In this document: positions 51,946 to 60,303 of the stretch, one piece after another
Layout: every line of letters starts with the position of its first letter
Numbering within the stretch: position 1 is the first letter of the stretch
Source of the DNA: Palsa-883 sp963847615
Lineage (GTDB): Bacteria; Pseudomonadota; Alphaproteobacteria; Acetobacterales; Acetobacteraceae
Direction of reading: 5' to 3'
Length of the DNA: 64,000 nt
Assembly: GCA_963847615.1 (NCBI GenBank)
Contig: CAWKAN010000020.1
Span: forward strand, 248,001 to 312,000
Position numbers and translations under genes: made by a program
Notes under the pieces: model-generated
Databases searched by the model: none
What the model saw: only the letters and a program-made list of their open reading frames with translations
Told to the model about the DNA's origin: nothing

Positions 51946-52653
51946 ATGCAACGTCGCGCGATTCAAACCAGGCTTGTCTTGCTGCTCTCGCTGACCGCGG
52001 GGGCGGTGGTCGGCGGCTTCCTTGCCCCGGCCCGGGCCCAGCTCGGCGCTGGCAGCATGAGCTCCATGCCCTCGTCGAGCAATCCGCAGAGCCTGTCCGG
52101 CGGGCCGCCGATGATCGGCGCGCCGGCCGAGACCAAGGCCCCGAGGGCCGCGCCCGAGGCGCTGCCCGGCGCGGCGGCGCACGGCGACCGGGTCGCGCCG
52201 GCGCAGGGCGGACCGATTGCCGATCCGACCGAGGCGCTGTTCGACGCGATCAATCGCGGCGACATCGCATCGGCGCGCGACGCGATTGATCGTGGCGCCG
52301 ACCTCGGCGGGCACAACGTCCTGGGCATGACGCCGCTTGACCTGGCGGTGGACCTGGGCCGCAACGACATCACGTTCCTGCTGCTGTCGCTGCGCAATGG
52401 CGAGGCGCGGCCCAACCGCCGCACGGCCGAGCAGGCGGGGCAGACGGCGCAGACCGGCAAGCCGGCGTCTGGCCACGCGCCCAGCGCCGGCCGAGCCGCC
52501 ACGCCCGGCCACCCCGCCGTGGCGGCGCGCCCGCAAGCGGCGGCGGCCAGGCAAGCCGCGCCGGCGGCGCCGGTGGCGCCGCGGTTGTTCGCAAACGACG
52601 GCGGCGCGCCGAACCCGGGCGTCGGGTTCCTGGGCTTCGACAACCGGCATTAG
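51946..52653 (+). CDS. Secreted ankyrin-repeat-like protein
   Basis: 235 aa. Signal peptide MQRRAIQTRLVLLLSLTAGA...APARA is followed by a Ser/Pro/Ala-rich linker. A short ankyrin segment (ALFDAINRGDIASARDAIDR, GHNVLGMTPLDLAVDLGRND, ITFLLLSL) gives about two repeats at residues ~95-145. The tail is Ala/Pro/Gln-rich. Periplasmic protein-binding role is likely; partner unknown. It starts 17 nt after tspO. Its TAG stop merges with the dispersed palindromic repeat that follows. Confidence 0.78.
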   Translation: MQRRAIQTRLVLLLSLTAGAVVGGFLAPARAQLGAGSMSSMPSSSNPQSLSGGPPMIGAPAETKAPRAAPEALPGAAAHGDRVAPAQGGPIADPTEALFDAINRGDIASARDAIDRGADLGGHNVLGMTPLDLAVDLGRNDITFLLLSLRNGEARPNRRTAEQAGQTAQTGKPASGHAPSAGRAATPGHPAVAARPQAAAARQAAPAAPVAPRLFANDGGAPNPGVGFLGFDNRH

Positions 52654-53077
52654 AGCGTGATCGCTTCAGGCGGCATCGCCGTGAAGCGTGACGCACGCGA
52701 CAAAACAAAATGCTCTTATGGCGTTGACTGTTGGACGGCCCCGTAGGGCGGAAAAGCGTAGCGCCTTCCGCCACCGCCGGGCGAGCCGCTCGCATCTGCC
52801 GACGTCCCCAACAACATATCCCGCCGCCGTCCGATGGCGGAAGGCGCTGCGCTTTTCCGCCCTACGGGGCCGTCCAACCGTCAACGCCATATGAGCCAAA
52901 CAAAATGCTCTTATGGCGAACCCTGTTGGCCGGGATTTGGTTGCTGGCTTGCTGGCTTTGCTGCGGTTGCCCCGGGTCGCTGCGTAGCGGCGGCACAGCC
53001 CGCCCCCGGGGCGTCCGATCACGCAACAGGCTTCGCGATAAGAGCGAAATAAAAAGCCAGTGTGGGATGACTTCGCC
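52653..53077. repeat. Dispersed palindromic repeat, long copy with nested inverted repeat
   Basis: Begins at the stop codon of the ankyrin gene with the same GAGCG(T)GATCGCTTCAGGCGG hairpin as at 1476 and ends with the same GCCAG.GTGGGATGACTTCGCC. A ~56 bp inverted repeat (arms 52718-52773 and 52835-52890, containing GGCGGAAAAGCG/CGCTTTTCCGCC) lies inside. It is bracketed by a 21 bp direct repeat AAACAAAATGCTCTTATGGCG-type unit at 52703-52723 and 52898-52918. No gene here. Confidence 0.75.
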
Positions 53078-53090
53078 TATCGGAAGCCCT

Positions 53091-53786
53091 CTAGCCCGCC
53101 CGCCGCTCCGCCTGGCACCACACCGCGAGGAGGCTTTTCCCGACGCGAAAGCCAAGCCAGCGATCCAGCCGGCGTGACAGCGGCACCAGAACGCGGTCCC
53201 ACAGGCCGATCTGGCTGGCGCTCGGCCGGGCGAGCCGCAGCACCAGGCGATTGGCCAGCGAGGCCAGGCAGCCGGCCGCGTCGAGCCGATCCAGCACCAC
53301 GAGCCGGCAGCCCGCCGGCGTCAGCGCGCGCAACCCGGCGGCGGTGTAGCGCCGGTAATGGCCGACCGCCGCGTCCATCCTGGTGAACAGGAAGGGATGC
53401 GCCGGCACCAGCACAATCAGCCGCCCGCCGGGCGCCAGATGCGAGGCGGCGCGGCGCAGCTCCGCGGCGTCGCCGGCGATGTGTTCCAGCACGTCGAGGT
53501 AGAGGATCGCGTCGAACCGCTCGGCCGCGCCGATCGCGGCCAGCGTGCCGACCACCACACGGACGCCAGGGATGTGGATCTGCGCCGCCTGGGCGGGGTC
53601 CGGCTCCAGCGCGGTCCAGTCGCGCAGCGTCCCGCCGCGCAGGTAGGCGATGTTGCTGCCGATGCCGGCACCGACGTCCAGCACCGTGGGGCCGAGATGC
53701 GGGCGCACCAGGTCGGCGACATAGGTCTTCCAGTGCACCGCGCCGGCCATCAGCGGCAGCTCGTCGCCACTGTAGCGGAAGCTCAT
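53091..53786 (-). CDS. Class I SAM-dependent methyltransferase
   Basis: 231 aa from ATG 53786. Motif I VLDVGAGIGSNIAYLRGG, then LEPDPAQAAQIH, FDAILYLDVLEHIAGDAAEL and LAPGGRLIVLVPAHPFLFTR, followed by GHYRRYTAAGLRALTPAGCR. The last segment is typical of the methyltransferases in polysaccharide/lipid glycosylation loci (Methyltransf_11/23). An open frame continues upstream to 54089 but consists of APGGS-type repeats from the 15 bp minisatellite and is not accepted as coding. Substrate unknown. Confidence 0.83.
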   Translation of the reverse strand: MSFRYSGDELPLMAGAVHWKTYVADLVRPHLGPTVLDVGAGIGSNIAYLRGGTLRDWTALEPDPAQAAQIHIPGVRVVVGTLAAIGAAERFDAILYLDVLEHIAGDAAELRRAASHLAPGGRLIVLVPAHPFLFTRMDAAVGHYRRYTAAGLRALTPAGCRLVVLDRLDAAGCLASLANRLVLRLARPSASQIGLWDRVLVPLSRRLDRWLGFRVGKSLLAVWCQAERRAG

Positions 53787-53814
53787 GGCGGATCCCCGCT
53801 GGGCGAGCTCTCCC

Positions 53815-53945
53815 GGGGCCAATCTTCCAAGGGCCGATCCCCCAAGGGCCGATCCCCCAGGGGCCGATCCCCCAGGGGCCGATCCCCCAGGGGCCAATCC
53901 CTGAGCGGCCAATCCCCCTGGGGCCAACGCGCCCGGGCCAATCCC
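53815..53945. repeat. 15 bp minisatellite
   Basis: About eight tandem units of the type GGGGCCGATCCCCCA / AGGGCCGATCCCCCA, degrading towards the right (GGGGCCAATCCCTGA, GCGGCCAATCCCCCT). In one frame it would encode repeats of APGGS. The rest of 53787-54149 shows no gene. Confidence 0.85.
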
Positions 53946-54149
53946 CGTGCCGTCGCGCCCCTGGGCGGGCATCCGCCCGACACCGCTTCCCGTGCTGTCG
54001 GCCGGCTTGCGCGCTCCACCGCCCGGCGACGCGCCATGGTGGGTAAGCGGCCGCCCCACCGCCGCCGGCAGCCCCGCGCGGAACACCATCCGCCCGCACC
54101 GATCGCAGCGGCATTACCTCGGGCGGTTGCCGTCACGCATGCTTCCGGA

Positions 54150-55193
54150 TCAAGCGGCGCCGATGCGCGTCGCGCCGAAGCGGTCGCGCCAGGCCGGCTG
54201 CGCCCCCGCCACCGGCAGCGCCGTCGCCGCATGCACGCCGCGCGCGATCGCGCGCGCCATCACCAGGGTCGCCGCGAAGCCGAGCGCGGTCAGCGCCGCC
54301 ACGCCCTCGCCCAGCGGGCGATCGCCGGTGGCGGCGGCGAAGATGGTGTCGCCGTCAAGCGGCGCGTGCGCCGGCAGCACCGCGCGCGCCAGCCCGTCAT
54401 GCGCCATGATCGCCAGCCGATGGGCCTGCGCCTTGGTCAGCGCGGCGTCGGTCGCGACCAGGCCGATGGTCGTGCTGGTGGCCGTCGCGCCGGTTCCCGC
54501 GCCGCCCTTCAGCCGCGGCGTGGCGTCGATCCGGGCCGGCCAGCCGAGGCCGCCGAACTCGTTGTCCCGCTCGAACGGCGCCGCCCAGAACCAGGGGCCG
54601 GTGCCGATCAGCGGCGAGCCGATCGCGTTCACCGCCGCGATGGCGGCGACGGTGTGGCCGTCCGCGGTCCGCGCGCTGGCCGAGCCCAGCCCGCCCTTCA
54701 CGGTGGCCGTGGTGGCCCCGGTGCCCGCGCCGACGCTGCCCAGCGCGAAGTCGCCGCCGCGCGCGGCCTCGGCTCCATCGCTGCGTAGCGCGGCCTGGGC
54801 CGCCGCGTAGCCAAGCTCGCGATACGGCGAGAAGCGGCCCCAGTCCTTGTCGCCGCCGTTCAGCAGGTCGAACAGGATCGCCTGCGGCACGATCGGCACG
54901 CGTGCGCCGCCCACGGCGTAGCCGCGGCCGATCTCGCGCAGCGCCGCCTGCACGCCGCCCGCCGCATCGAGGCCGAACGCCGAGCCGCCGGACAGCACGA
55001 TGGCGTCCACCGCCTCGACCGTCATCTCCGGGGCGAGCAGGCCGGTGTCGCGCCCGCCCGGCGCGCCGCCCAGGACGCACACGGCGGCGATGGCAGGGCG
55101 GTCGAACAGGATCGCGGTGACGCCGGAGCCGAGCGCGAGATCGGTGGCGTGGCCGACCGCGATGCCGGCCACATCGGTCAGCTTGTTGCGCAC
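54150..55193 (-). CDS. P1 family peptidase (DmpA/BapA-type, N-terminal nucleophile)
   Basis: 347 aa, GTG start at 55193. Matches L-aminopeptidase/D-esterase family P1 (S58): NKLTDVAGIAVGHATDLALG, GGAPGGRDTGLL, IVLSGGSAFGLDAAGGVQAA, and the self-cleavage region TATSTTIGLVATDAALTKAQ. HRLAIMAHDGLARAVLPAHA and DGDTIFAAATG follow. Such enzymes cleave themselves to expose a Ser/Thr nucleophile and release N-terminal residues or hydrolyse beta-aminopeptides and D-esters. It follows a 51-aa membrane protein by 3 nt, so the pair is coupled. Confidence 0.88.
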   Translation of the reverse strand: MRNKLTDVAGIAVGHATDLALGSGVTAILFDRPAIAAVCVLGGAPGGRDTGLLAPEMTVEAVDAIVLSGGSAFGLDAAGGVQAALREIGRGYAVGGARVPIVPQAILFDLLNGGDKDWGRFSPYRELGYAAAQAALRSDGAEAARGGDFALGSVGAGTGATTATVKGGLGSASARTADGHTVAAIAAVNAIGSPLIGTGPWFWAAPFERDNEFGGLGWPARIDATPRLKGGAGTGATATSTTIGLVATDAALTKAQAHRLAIMAHDGLARAVLPAHAPLDGDTIFAAATGDRPLGEGVAALTALGFAATLVMARAIARGVHAATALPVAGAQPAWRDRFGATRIGAA

Positions 55194-55196
55194 GCG

Positions 55197-55352
55197 TCAG
55201 TAATACAGCACGTGCAGACCGACCGCGAGCACGGCGACGACCGCGATGGCAAACAGCCAGGCGAGCAGGCGCGGCGCGGTAGTTTGACGCGACTGGCCCC
55301 AGCCGCCCGGATGGTCGTGAAGTGCTCGATGGTCCCTGGCGCGGAGAAGCAT
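55197..55352 (-). CDS. 51-aa single-pass membrane protein
   Basis: ATG at 55352; polar N-terminus (MLLRARDHRALHDHPGGWGQ) and one C-terminal membrane helix (LLAWLFAIAVVAVLAVGLHV). The stop is 3 nt before the GTG of the P1 peptidase, suggesting translational coupling. Too short for family assignment; it may anchor or assist the peptidase, or simply be a small envelope protein. Confidence 0.5.
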   Translation of the reverse strand: MLLRARDHRALHDHPGGWGQSRQTTAPRLLAWLFAIAVVAVLAVGLHVLYY

Positions 55353-55484
55353 GGCTGCACCGCCTGTCCGTTGCGGACGGTTGAGGTCGTTCCTCCTGAG
55401 GGGGCCAACGGCCCCCTCGGTGCCGGAGCATGGGCGCAGCCAGCCGACAAATGCAAGCCCAACCCGCCCGGCCGGGCGCGGCGG

Positions 55485-55788
55485 GTTAAGCAAGGCCGGG
55501 GCTTCGCCCCAGACCCCACCAAGGGGCGCTGCCCCTTGGAACCCCGCCAAGGGCGGAGCCCTTGGAACCCTTCACTGGGAGTGTGGGGAGGGGAAGGGGG
55601 CGGGGGGGCGAGGCGAAGGGGCGCCGTCCGGCATGCCGGACGGCGCCCCTTCGCCTCGCCCCCCCCGCCCCCTTCCCCTCCCCACACTCCCAGTCATGGA
55701 GTCCAGAGGCCGCTGCCTCTGGTGGGGGGGTCCAGGGGGGCAACGCCCCCCTGGCGGGGTCTGGGGCGAAGCCCCGGCCTTGCTTAAC
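55485..55788. repeat. Multi-hairpin palindromic element, copy 4
   Basis: Ends GTTAAGCAAG and CTTGCTTAAC. Same orientation as copy 3, with an intact central hairpin (GGCGCCGTCCGGCATGCCGG) and slightly longer G/C runs. Fills most of the gap 55353-55896. Confidence 0.88.
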
Positions 55789-55896
55789 TCGCAGCGTCCG
55801 GCATGGGGGGGGGCAGCGTTGCCCGCCAGAACAGGGCGCGCGGCCCCGGCGAGGGTTGGCTTTGACCCTGGACGCCGCGTGGGAGGGCAGCCGGAC

Positions 55897-56322
55897 TTAG
55901 TTGTCCTTCGCCCCTTCCTTGATCCAGGTGCTGATGACGTCGATTTCCTCGGCCGACAGCAGCGGCCCAAGCGGCGGCATCTTCAGATTCTTGAACGAGT
56001 GGCCTTCCTTTTTCAGCACGGCGACGAGCGGGCTGAATTCCGGGTGGCCGGGCACCACGGCGGTTCCGTACGTCGAGCCGGCCATCACCCCCTGGTAGGT
56101 TCGCAAGTCGAGATGGATCGCCTTGTACCCCAACTCGCCCGGGCTGTGGCAGGTGACGCAATGCTGCTGCAGGATCGGCATGACCTGCTCGTTGAAGCCG
56201 ACCGGCGGAGCGGCCGACCGCGCCGGGCGGGACAGCAGGGTACTGCCAACGCCCATGGCGGCGACGACCATGACGCCAGTCACGATCGCGCTGGAATAGG
56301 GTCTGCCGTGTGAAGCTGTCAT
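55897..56322 (-). CDS. Periplasmic c-type cytochrome (planctomycete-type cytochrome c domain)
   Basis: 141 aa from ATG 56322 (AGAGG upstream). Signal peptide SSAIVTGVMVVAAMGVGSTL is followed by VGFNEQVMPILQQHCVTCHS with one CxxCH haem site, then AIHLDLRTYQGVMAGS and a C-terminal LLSAEEIDVISTWIKEGAKD. The distal Met ligand is probably in NLKMPPLGPL. Matches the single-haem cytochrome c domain often found in sugar-dehydrogenase or DUF-fusion proteins, here free-standing. A perfect FNR-type box 84 bp upstream suggests oxygen-limited expression. Confidence 0.83.
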   Translation of the reverse strand: MTASHGRPYSSAIVTGVMVVAAMGVGSTLLSRPARSAAPPVGFNEQVMPILQQHCVTCHSPGELGYKAIHLDLRTYQGVMAGSTYGTAVVPGHPEFSPLVAVLKKEGHSFKNLKMPPLGPLLSAEEIDVISTWIKEGAKDN

Positions 56323-56406
56323 GTTATCGCCTCTGACCGCAGCAAGGCGCCGTTGTTCCGGGCGACTTGACGATCGTTGTTTGCCAGCGAAGCGGTGCGC
56401 CATGCC

Positions 56407-56420
56407 TTGATCCATATCAA
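56407..56420. promoter_or_regulatory. FNR/FixK-type box
   Basis: TTGATCCATATCAA, a perfect TTGAT-N4-ATCAA palindrome, 84 bp upstream of the cytochrome c start. Occurs in an otherwise GC-rich stretch. Confidence 0.65.
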
Positions 56421-57232
56421 CTCGGGTGTGGAAGACGAATGCACGCCTACTCTTTTGGTGTCCGGCCGGCAAGTCTGGCGGGTCGGGGCCGCGTTCGCAG
56501 CTGCCCGAGTTTGTTCTCCGGCGGCGGGTGAAAGGACCGCGGGCGATGCCTGGCGCAGCCGGGATGGCAGGTGAGGCCGCGCGCGCAACCAGGTCCGCGC
56601 CTTGGCCTGCGCCGGCGCAGGCGTCGGCTCGATCCGGCCGCGCCGGCGCCGGCCCGCTCGACGGTTGCCGCGGCGCTCGCCGGGGTGGAACAGTCCGCTG
56701 CGATTGGCCAACCGCCGATCCGTGGCGGCGGTGCCGGGGGCGCTGGGCGGCACGACGTTGCTTGGTTCGCGCAATGTTCGTTGCCGCTCCGGCGCGACCA
56801 GCCGGCGCGGCAATGCCGCGATCGAGCCCTGTCGTGCGCGGCTGGCAACCGCGCCGATCCGGCCCGGTCACCATCCTGCGATGTCGTTGGAACCCGGGTT
56901 CGTCGTCTGCCGGAGCCTGTTGCGCCAGCCTGGCGAAAACATGACCGCCGGCCAGGCGAAAGTCCGCGCCAGACCGGCCGGGCAGGAGCGACAGGTGGCG
57001 GATGTTCGCAAACAATACGGCATCGGCTGCAAACTGCCGGCAGCGCTGGCGGCGGCTCGGCGGAAACGTCCGGTTACGGAATTATCGAGCGGCAGGGGGA
57101 TACGCCGGCCAGAGCCAGGCACGGCAGAGGACGTTGCGGCGACCGGTTGGCTCGCTGTTGGTGCGCAGCAGTGCCGGCGGAGCCGATGGTATTTCAGGCG
57201 ATGCCGGAGCACGATCGCGGCCTGGTCCATAT
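56421..57232. other. Long non-coding interval
   Basis: About 0.8 kb between the two FNR-like boxes of the divergent cytochrome and chemoreceptor genes. Several open frames exist on both strands, but all are Arg/Pro/Ala-rich and none shows a family pattern, so I see no gene here. Confidence 0.5.
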
Positions 57233-57246
57233 TAATTCCGGCTACA
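57233..57246. promoter_or_regulatory. Degenerate FNR-like box upstream of chemoreceptor
   Basis: CTGGTCCATATTAA keeps the spacing and central CCAT of the upstream perfect box but has three mismatches to TTGAT-N4-ATCAA. 93 bp before the chemoreceptor ATG. Confidence 0.3.
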
Positions 57247-57338
57247 TGCATTCTTTACCGTTTCTCCACCTTGCACGCGTATAGCGGCCGTCGCTCTCCG
57301 CTCGTGAACCGCGGTGCAACCAGGAGAAGGGGCCACCC

Positions 57339-59033
57339 ATGTCCACCATTATTGCCAACCTGCGGGTGTGGCAGAAGACTTTGCTGCCGCTGGCCCTGAT
57401 GGCCGCCGTGGCCGTCGCGATCTCGCTCTACATGATGAGCGGCATGAAGACCATCGACGACAGCTATTCGCGCCTGATCGACAAGGATGCGCGCGCCGCG
57501 GTCTGGGGCGCGCGCGCCAATGCGACGCTGCTCGATCTCGGTAGCCTGGCCTTCCGCACCATCGCGGAAACCGACGCGCAGCAAATGCAGAAGCTCATCA
57601 ACTCCATGCAGAACAGCAAGGGGGAGTTCACCGACCGTATCGGCCGGGTCCGGAGCGGGATTTCCGACCCGGCCATGCGCGCCCGGCTGAGCAAGGTTGA
57701 CGACGATTTCCAGACCGCGCTGACCGCCGCGCTGGAGGCTGGCAAGGCGAGCCTGGCGAATGACAAGAAAACGGCGCTGGCGATCATGGCGCAGCAATTC
57801 GATCCCGCACTCGATAGGACGGTGCCGCTTATGCACCAAGTGGTGGAGGATCTGAGCAAGAACATGGACGCGCAGTCCGATGCCTTGACCGACCAGACCA
57901 ACATGACGCGCCACCTGTCGCTGGCCGTGCTGCTCGTCGCCGTCGTGGTGACGGTCCTGTTCGGCATCTGGATTTCGATCAGCGGCATGGTGCGGCCGAT
58001 CGCCCGGTTGAACGACGCGATGGGCCGCCTGGCCAAGTCGGACTGGACCACCGACGTGCCGGGGACCGCCCGCAAGGATGAGCTGGGCGCCATGGCGAAG
58101 ACCGTCGAGGTGTTCAAGTCCAACGGCATGGAAGCCGATCGGCTGCGCGCCGAACAGCAGGCCGAGCAGCAGCGGCAGATCGAGCGCGGCAAGAAGATCG
58201 AGACCAGCGTTGCCAGCTTCGAGAAGGTGATCGCCGAGGTGGTCGGCACCGTCGCCTCCGCCTCGACCGAGCTGCAGACCTCGGCGCAGTCGATGGCGGC
58301 GACGGCGGAGGAAACCTCGCGCCAATCGACCGTGGTCGCGGCGGCGTCCGAGCAGGCCTCGACCAACGTCCAGACGGTCGCCTCGGCCACCGAGGAGCTG
58401 GCCAGCTCGGTCGCCGAGATCACCCGCCAGGTCGCGGAATCGGCGCGGATCTGCGCCGCCGCGGTCGCCGAGGCGGCGCAGACCCAGCAAGCGATGCACG
58501 GCACCGCGGAGATGGCGCAGAAGATCGGCACCGTCGTGACGCTGATCACCAACATCGCCAGCCAGACCAACCTGCTCGCGCTCAATGCGACGATCGAGGC
58601 GGCCCGCGCCGGCGACGCCGGCAAGGGCTTCGCCGTGGTGGCCTCGGAGGTGAAGAACCTCGCCAACCAGACCGCCAAGGCGACCGAGGAGATCAGCGCC
58701 CAGATCAGCGCGGTGCAGAAGGCGAGCGCGGAATCGGTGCATGCGATCGAAACGATCTCGGCGACCATCGGCCGGGTCAACGAGATCGCCACCACGATCG
58801 CCTCGGCGGTCGAGCAGCAGGGCGCGGCCACCAAGGAGATCGCGCGCAACGTGCAGCAGGCGTCGCAGGGGACCAGCGAGGTTTCCTCGAACATCTCCGG
58901 CGTGTCGCAAGCCGCCTCGGAGACCGGCGCGGCGTCGAGCCAGGTGCTGAATGCGGCGGGCGAGCTGTCGAAGCAGTCGGAGTTGCTGCGCGGCCAGGTC
59001 GATCGGTTCCTCACCGAGGTCCGCGCGGCGTAA
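57339..59033 (+). CDS. Methyl-accepting chemotaxis protein
   Basis: 564 aa, ATG after AGGAGAAGGGGCCACCC. Helix 1 lies at ~13-33 (KTLLPLALMAAVAVAISLYM). A four-helix-bundle periplasmic sensor (~35-190) is followed by helix 2 at ~195-215 (LSLAVLLVAVVVTVLFGIWI), HAMP (MVRPIARLNDAMGRLAKSDW) and a cytoplasmic signalling hairpin whose tip reads ITNIASQTNLLALNATIEAA RAGDAGKGF (written in two parts). No C-terminal CheR/CheB pentapeptide. No che genes nearby, so it feeds an array encoded elsewhere. A degenerate FNR-like box upstream hints at redox-linked expression. Confidence 0.93.
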   Translation: MSTIIANLRVWQKTLLPLALMAAVAVAISLYMMSGMKTIDDSYSRLIDKDARAAVWGARANATLLDLGSLAFRTIAETDAQQMQKLINSMQNSKGEFTDRIGRVRSGISDPAMRARLSKVDDDFQTALTAALEAGKASLANDKKTALAIMAQQFDPALDRTVPLMHQVVEDLSKNMDAQSDALTDQTNMTRHLSLAVLLVAVVVTVLFGIWISISGMVRPIARLNDAMGRLAKSDWTTDVPGTARKDELGAMAKTVEVFKSNGMEADRLRAEQQAEQQRQIERGKKIETSVASFEKVIAEVVGTVASASTELQTSAQSMAATAEETSRQSTVVAAASEQASTNVQTVASATEELASSVAEITRQVAESARICAAAVAEAAQTQQAMHGTAEMAQKIGTVVTLITNIASQTNLLALNATIEAARAGDAGKGFAVVASEVKNLANQTAKATEEISAQISAVQKASAESVHAIETISATIGRVNEIATTIASAVEQQGAATKEIARNVQQASQGTSEVSSNISGVSQAASETGAASSQVLNAAGELSKQSELLRGQVDRFLTEVRAA

Positions 59034-59076
59034 TACCAGGCGGCAGAAGGATTGACCCATTGGCGCCGTGCCCAGG

Positions 59077-59175
59077 TCATGCCGGGTCCCCGGGTCGGGC
59101 CGCAGGCCCGCCCAGGGGCAGGCTCCGCCTGTCCGCGGGCCGGCCTGCGGCCGGACCCGGGGGCCGGCATGACGT
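59077..59175. terminator. Long GC hairpin downstream of the chemoreceptor
   Basis: GTCATGCCGGGTCCCCGGGT... pairs with ...ACCCGGGGGCCGGCATGAC over about 35 bp with small mismatches; inner GCAGGCTCCGCCTGTCCGC forms the loop. No T-tract, so it is either a terminator or another REP-like palindrome. Confidence 0.4.
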
Positions 59176-59211
59176 GGCGGCACCGCCGAAGAGTTGATCA
59201 TTCGGACGTCT

Positions 59212-60169
59212 GGTGCGCCGTGTCGTTGATATTGCCGGGATTCATGCGCCACCGATCATCACTGATGGCGTCGCAAGCAAGCCGCGACGTCGCCACAAGA
59301 TCGGTGACGCAGATGACGAGTAGCCCGGCACCGCGATCCTGACCGGCTCAGCACGCGCCGGCCGTGGCTCGGAGAGGCTGCGATCGCCTGCGGCCTCGGC
59401 CCGCATTGCGCGCCGGTGGCGCGGCAGGACAAGCAAGAATTTACCGCAGATGAAGCAAGGCGATGCACGCCGATGCACGCCGATGGGTCCGTGCGGTTCA
59501 CCGGTCGTGCGCCACGTGTTTGGTCTCCAGGTGCGGCGTGGCGAAATCAACCAGCGGGCAGAGCTGCGGGCCGGTCGCCTCGCGGTCATTGACACATTAC
59601 AACCGACGCCTGGGTCAAGCAGCCGGGGCATGCGTGCGTCGTCCAGTGCCTTGACGGTCTTCAGCTCAACCGGAAGCACGTCCTCGACCCGCAGGTCCGC
59701 GCAGTCGTCGCCGACCGCCACGTTCCTGTCGTACACCCTGGCGCACATCGCTGCACAACCGACAGGCGGGCCGCAGAAACTGCAAACGCCGACGCATTCT
59801 CATAGAGCTTTTTCCAGGACCTCGGCCCAGGCGTACCGCGCACGGTCAACGCGCAGCCGATCGCCTGCCCCGACAGATCATTCAGCCGCTCGCCATCTGC
59901 GTGCATCGGCGTCCATCGCCTTGCTTCATCTGCGGTAAATTCTAGCTTCGCGGTGCCGCGGACAGATGGTTACGGACGTGTTGACACGCCTGCGATGCAT
60001 CAGATCGTAACCGGCCTGGAGAAACCGAGGCGATGCAGCGCGAGCCGAGCGCGCCCGTCATGCGCTCGGCCGTCCGTCGAGTGGCAGGCCTGCCCAGCGC
60101 CGGGATCAAGCCAAGGGAAAGCGGGCAGAATCTTTGCACAGCAGGTACCTGGTGCCCCGAGTTGCTCAT
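59212..60169. repeat. GxxExxY element, third copy
   Basis: Same order and orientation as 11748-12698. Outer end TGGTGCGCCGTGTCGTTGAT, then the CATCTGCG/TTTACCGCAGATGAAGC segments, the decayed gene, and the inner GCGGGCAGAATCTTTGCACA...GTTGCTCAT end. The remaining 60170-60303 has no gene. Confidence 0.85.
59498..59906 (-). pseudogene. GxxExxY protein, decayed copy
   Basis: Starts MHADGERLNDLSGQAIGCAL, then shifts frame after WKKLYENASAFAV. The middle part (VYDRNVAVGDDCADLRVEDV, LPVELKTVKALDDARM) lies in another frame. The hairpin-derived insert (RLLDPGVGC) and the C-terminal GKPRLE-like end (now RHAAPGDQTR-type in the wrong frame) follow to about 59498. Unlike the other copies it keeps the YEN of the family signature. 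Several frame changes make it non-functional. Confidence 0.7.
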
Positions 60170-60303
60170 CGTGCGCGGCTACCGCGTCCGCCTGCGACTG
60201 CGGTTGAGCACCGCAAGCTTGTCGCAAAATCGCCGCAGAGTTGGTGACGCAGGGCACCAGTATAACTCGGCGGCCGGGGCGCTGCCCCGGCCCCTCGCTT
60301 GCT

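Noticed and set aside
53787..54089. N-terminal extension of the methyltransferase through the 15 bp minisatellite
   Set aside because: The extension is pure APGGS-type repeat plus unrelated sequence, while the family starts at MSFRYSGDEL; kept only as a question in the findings.
56323..57338. Several long open frames between the cytochrome c and chemoreceptor genes
   Set aside because: Compositionally biased, no family motif, starts inside one another on both strands; treated as non-coding.
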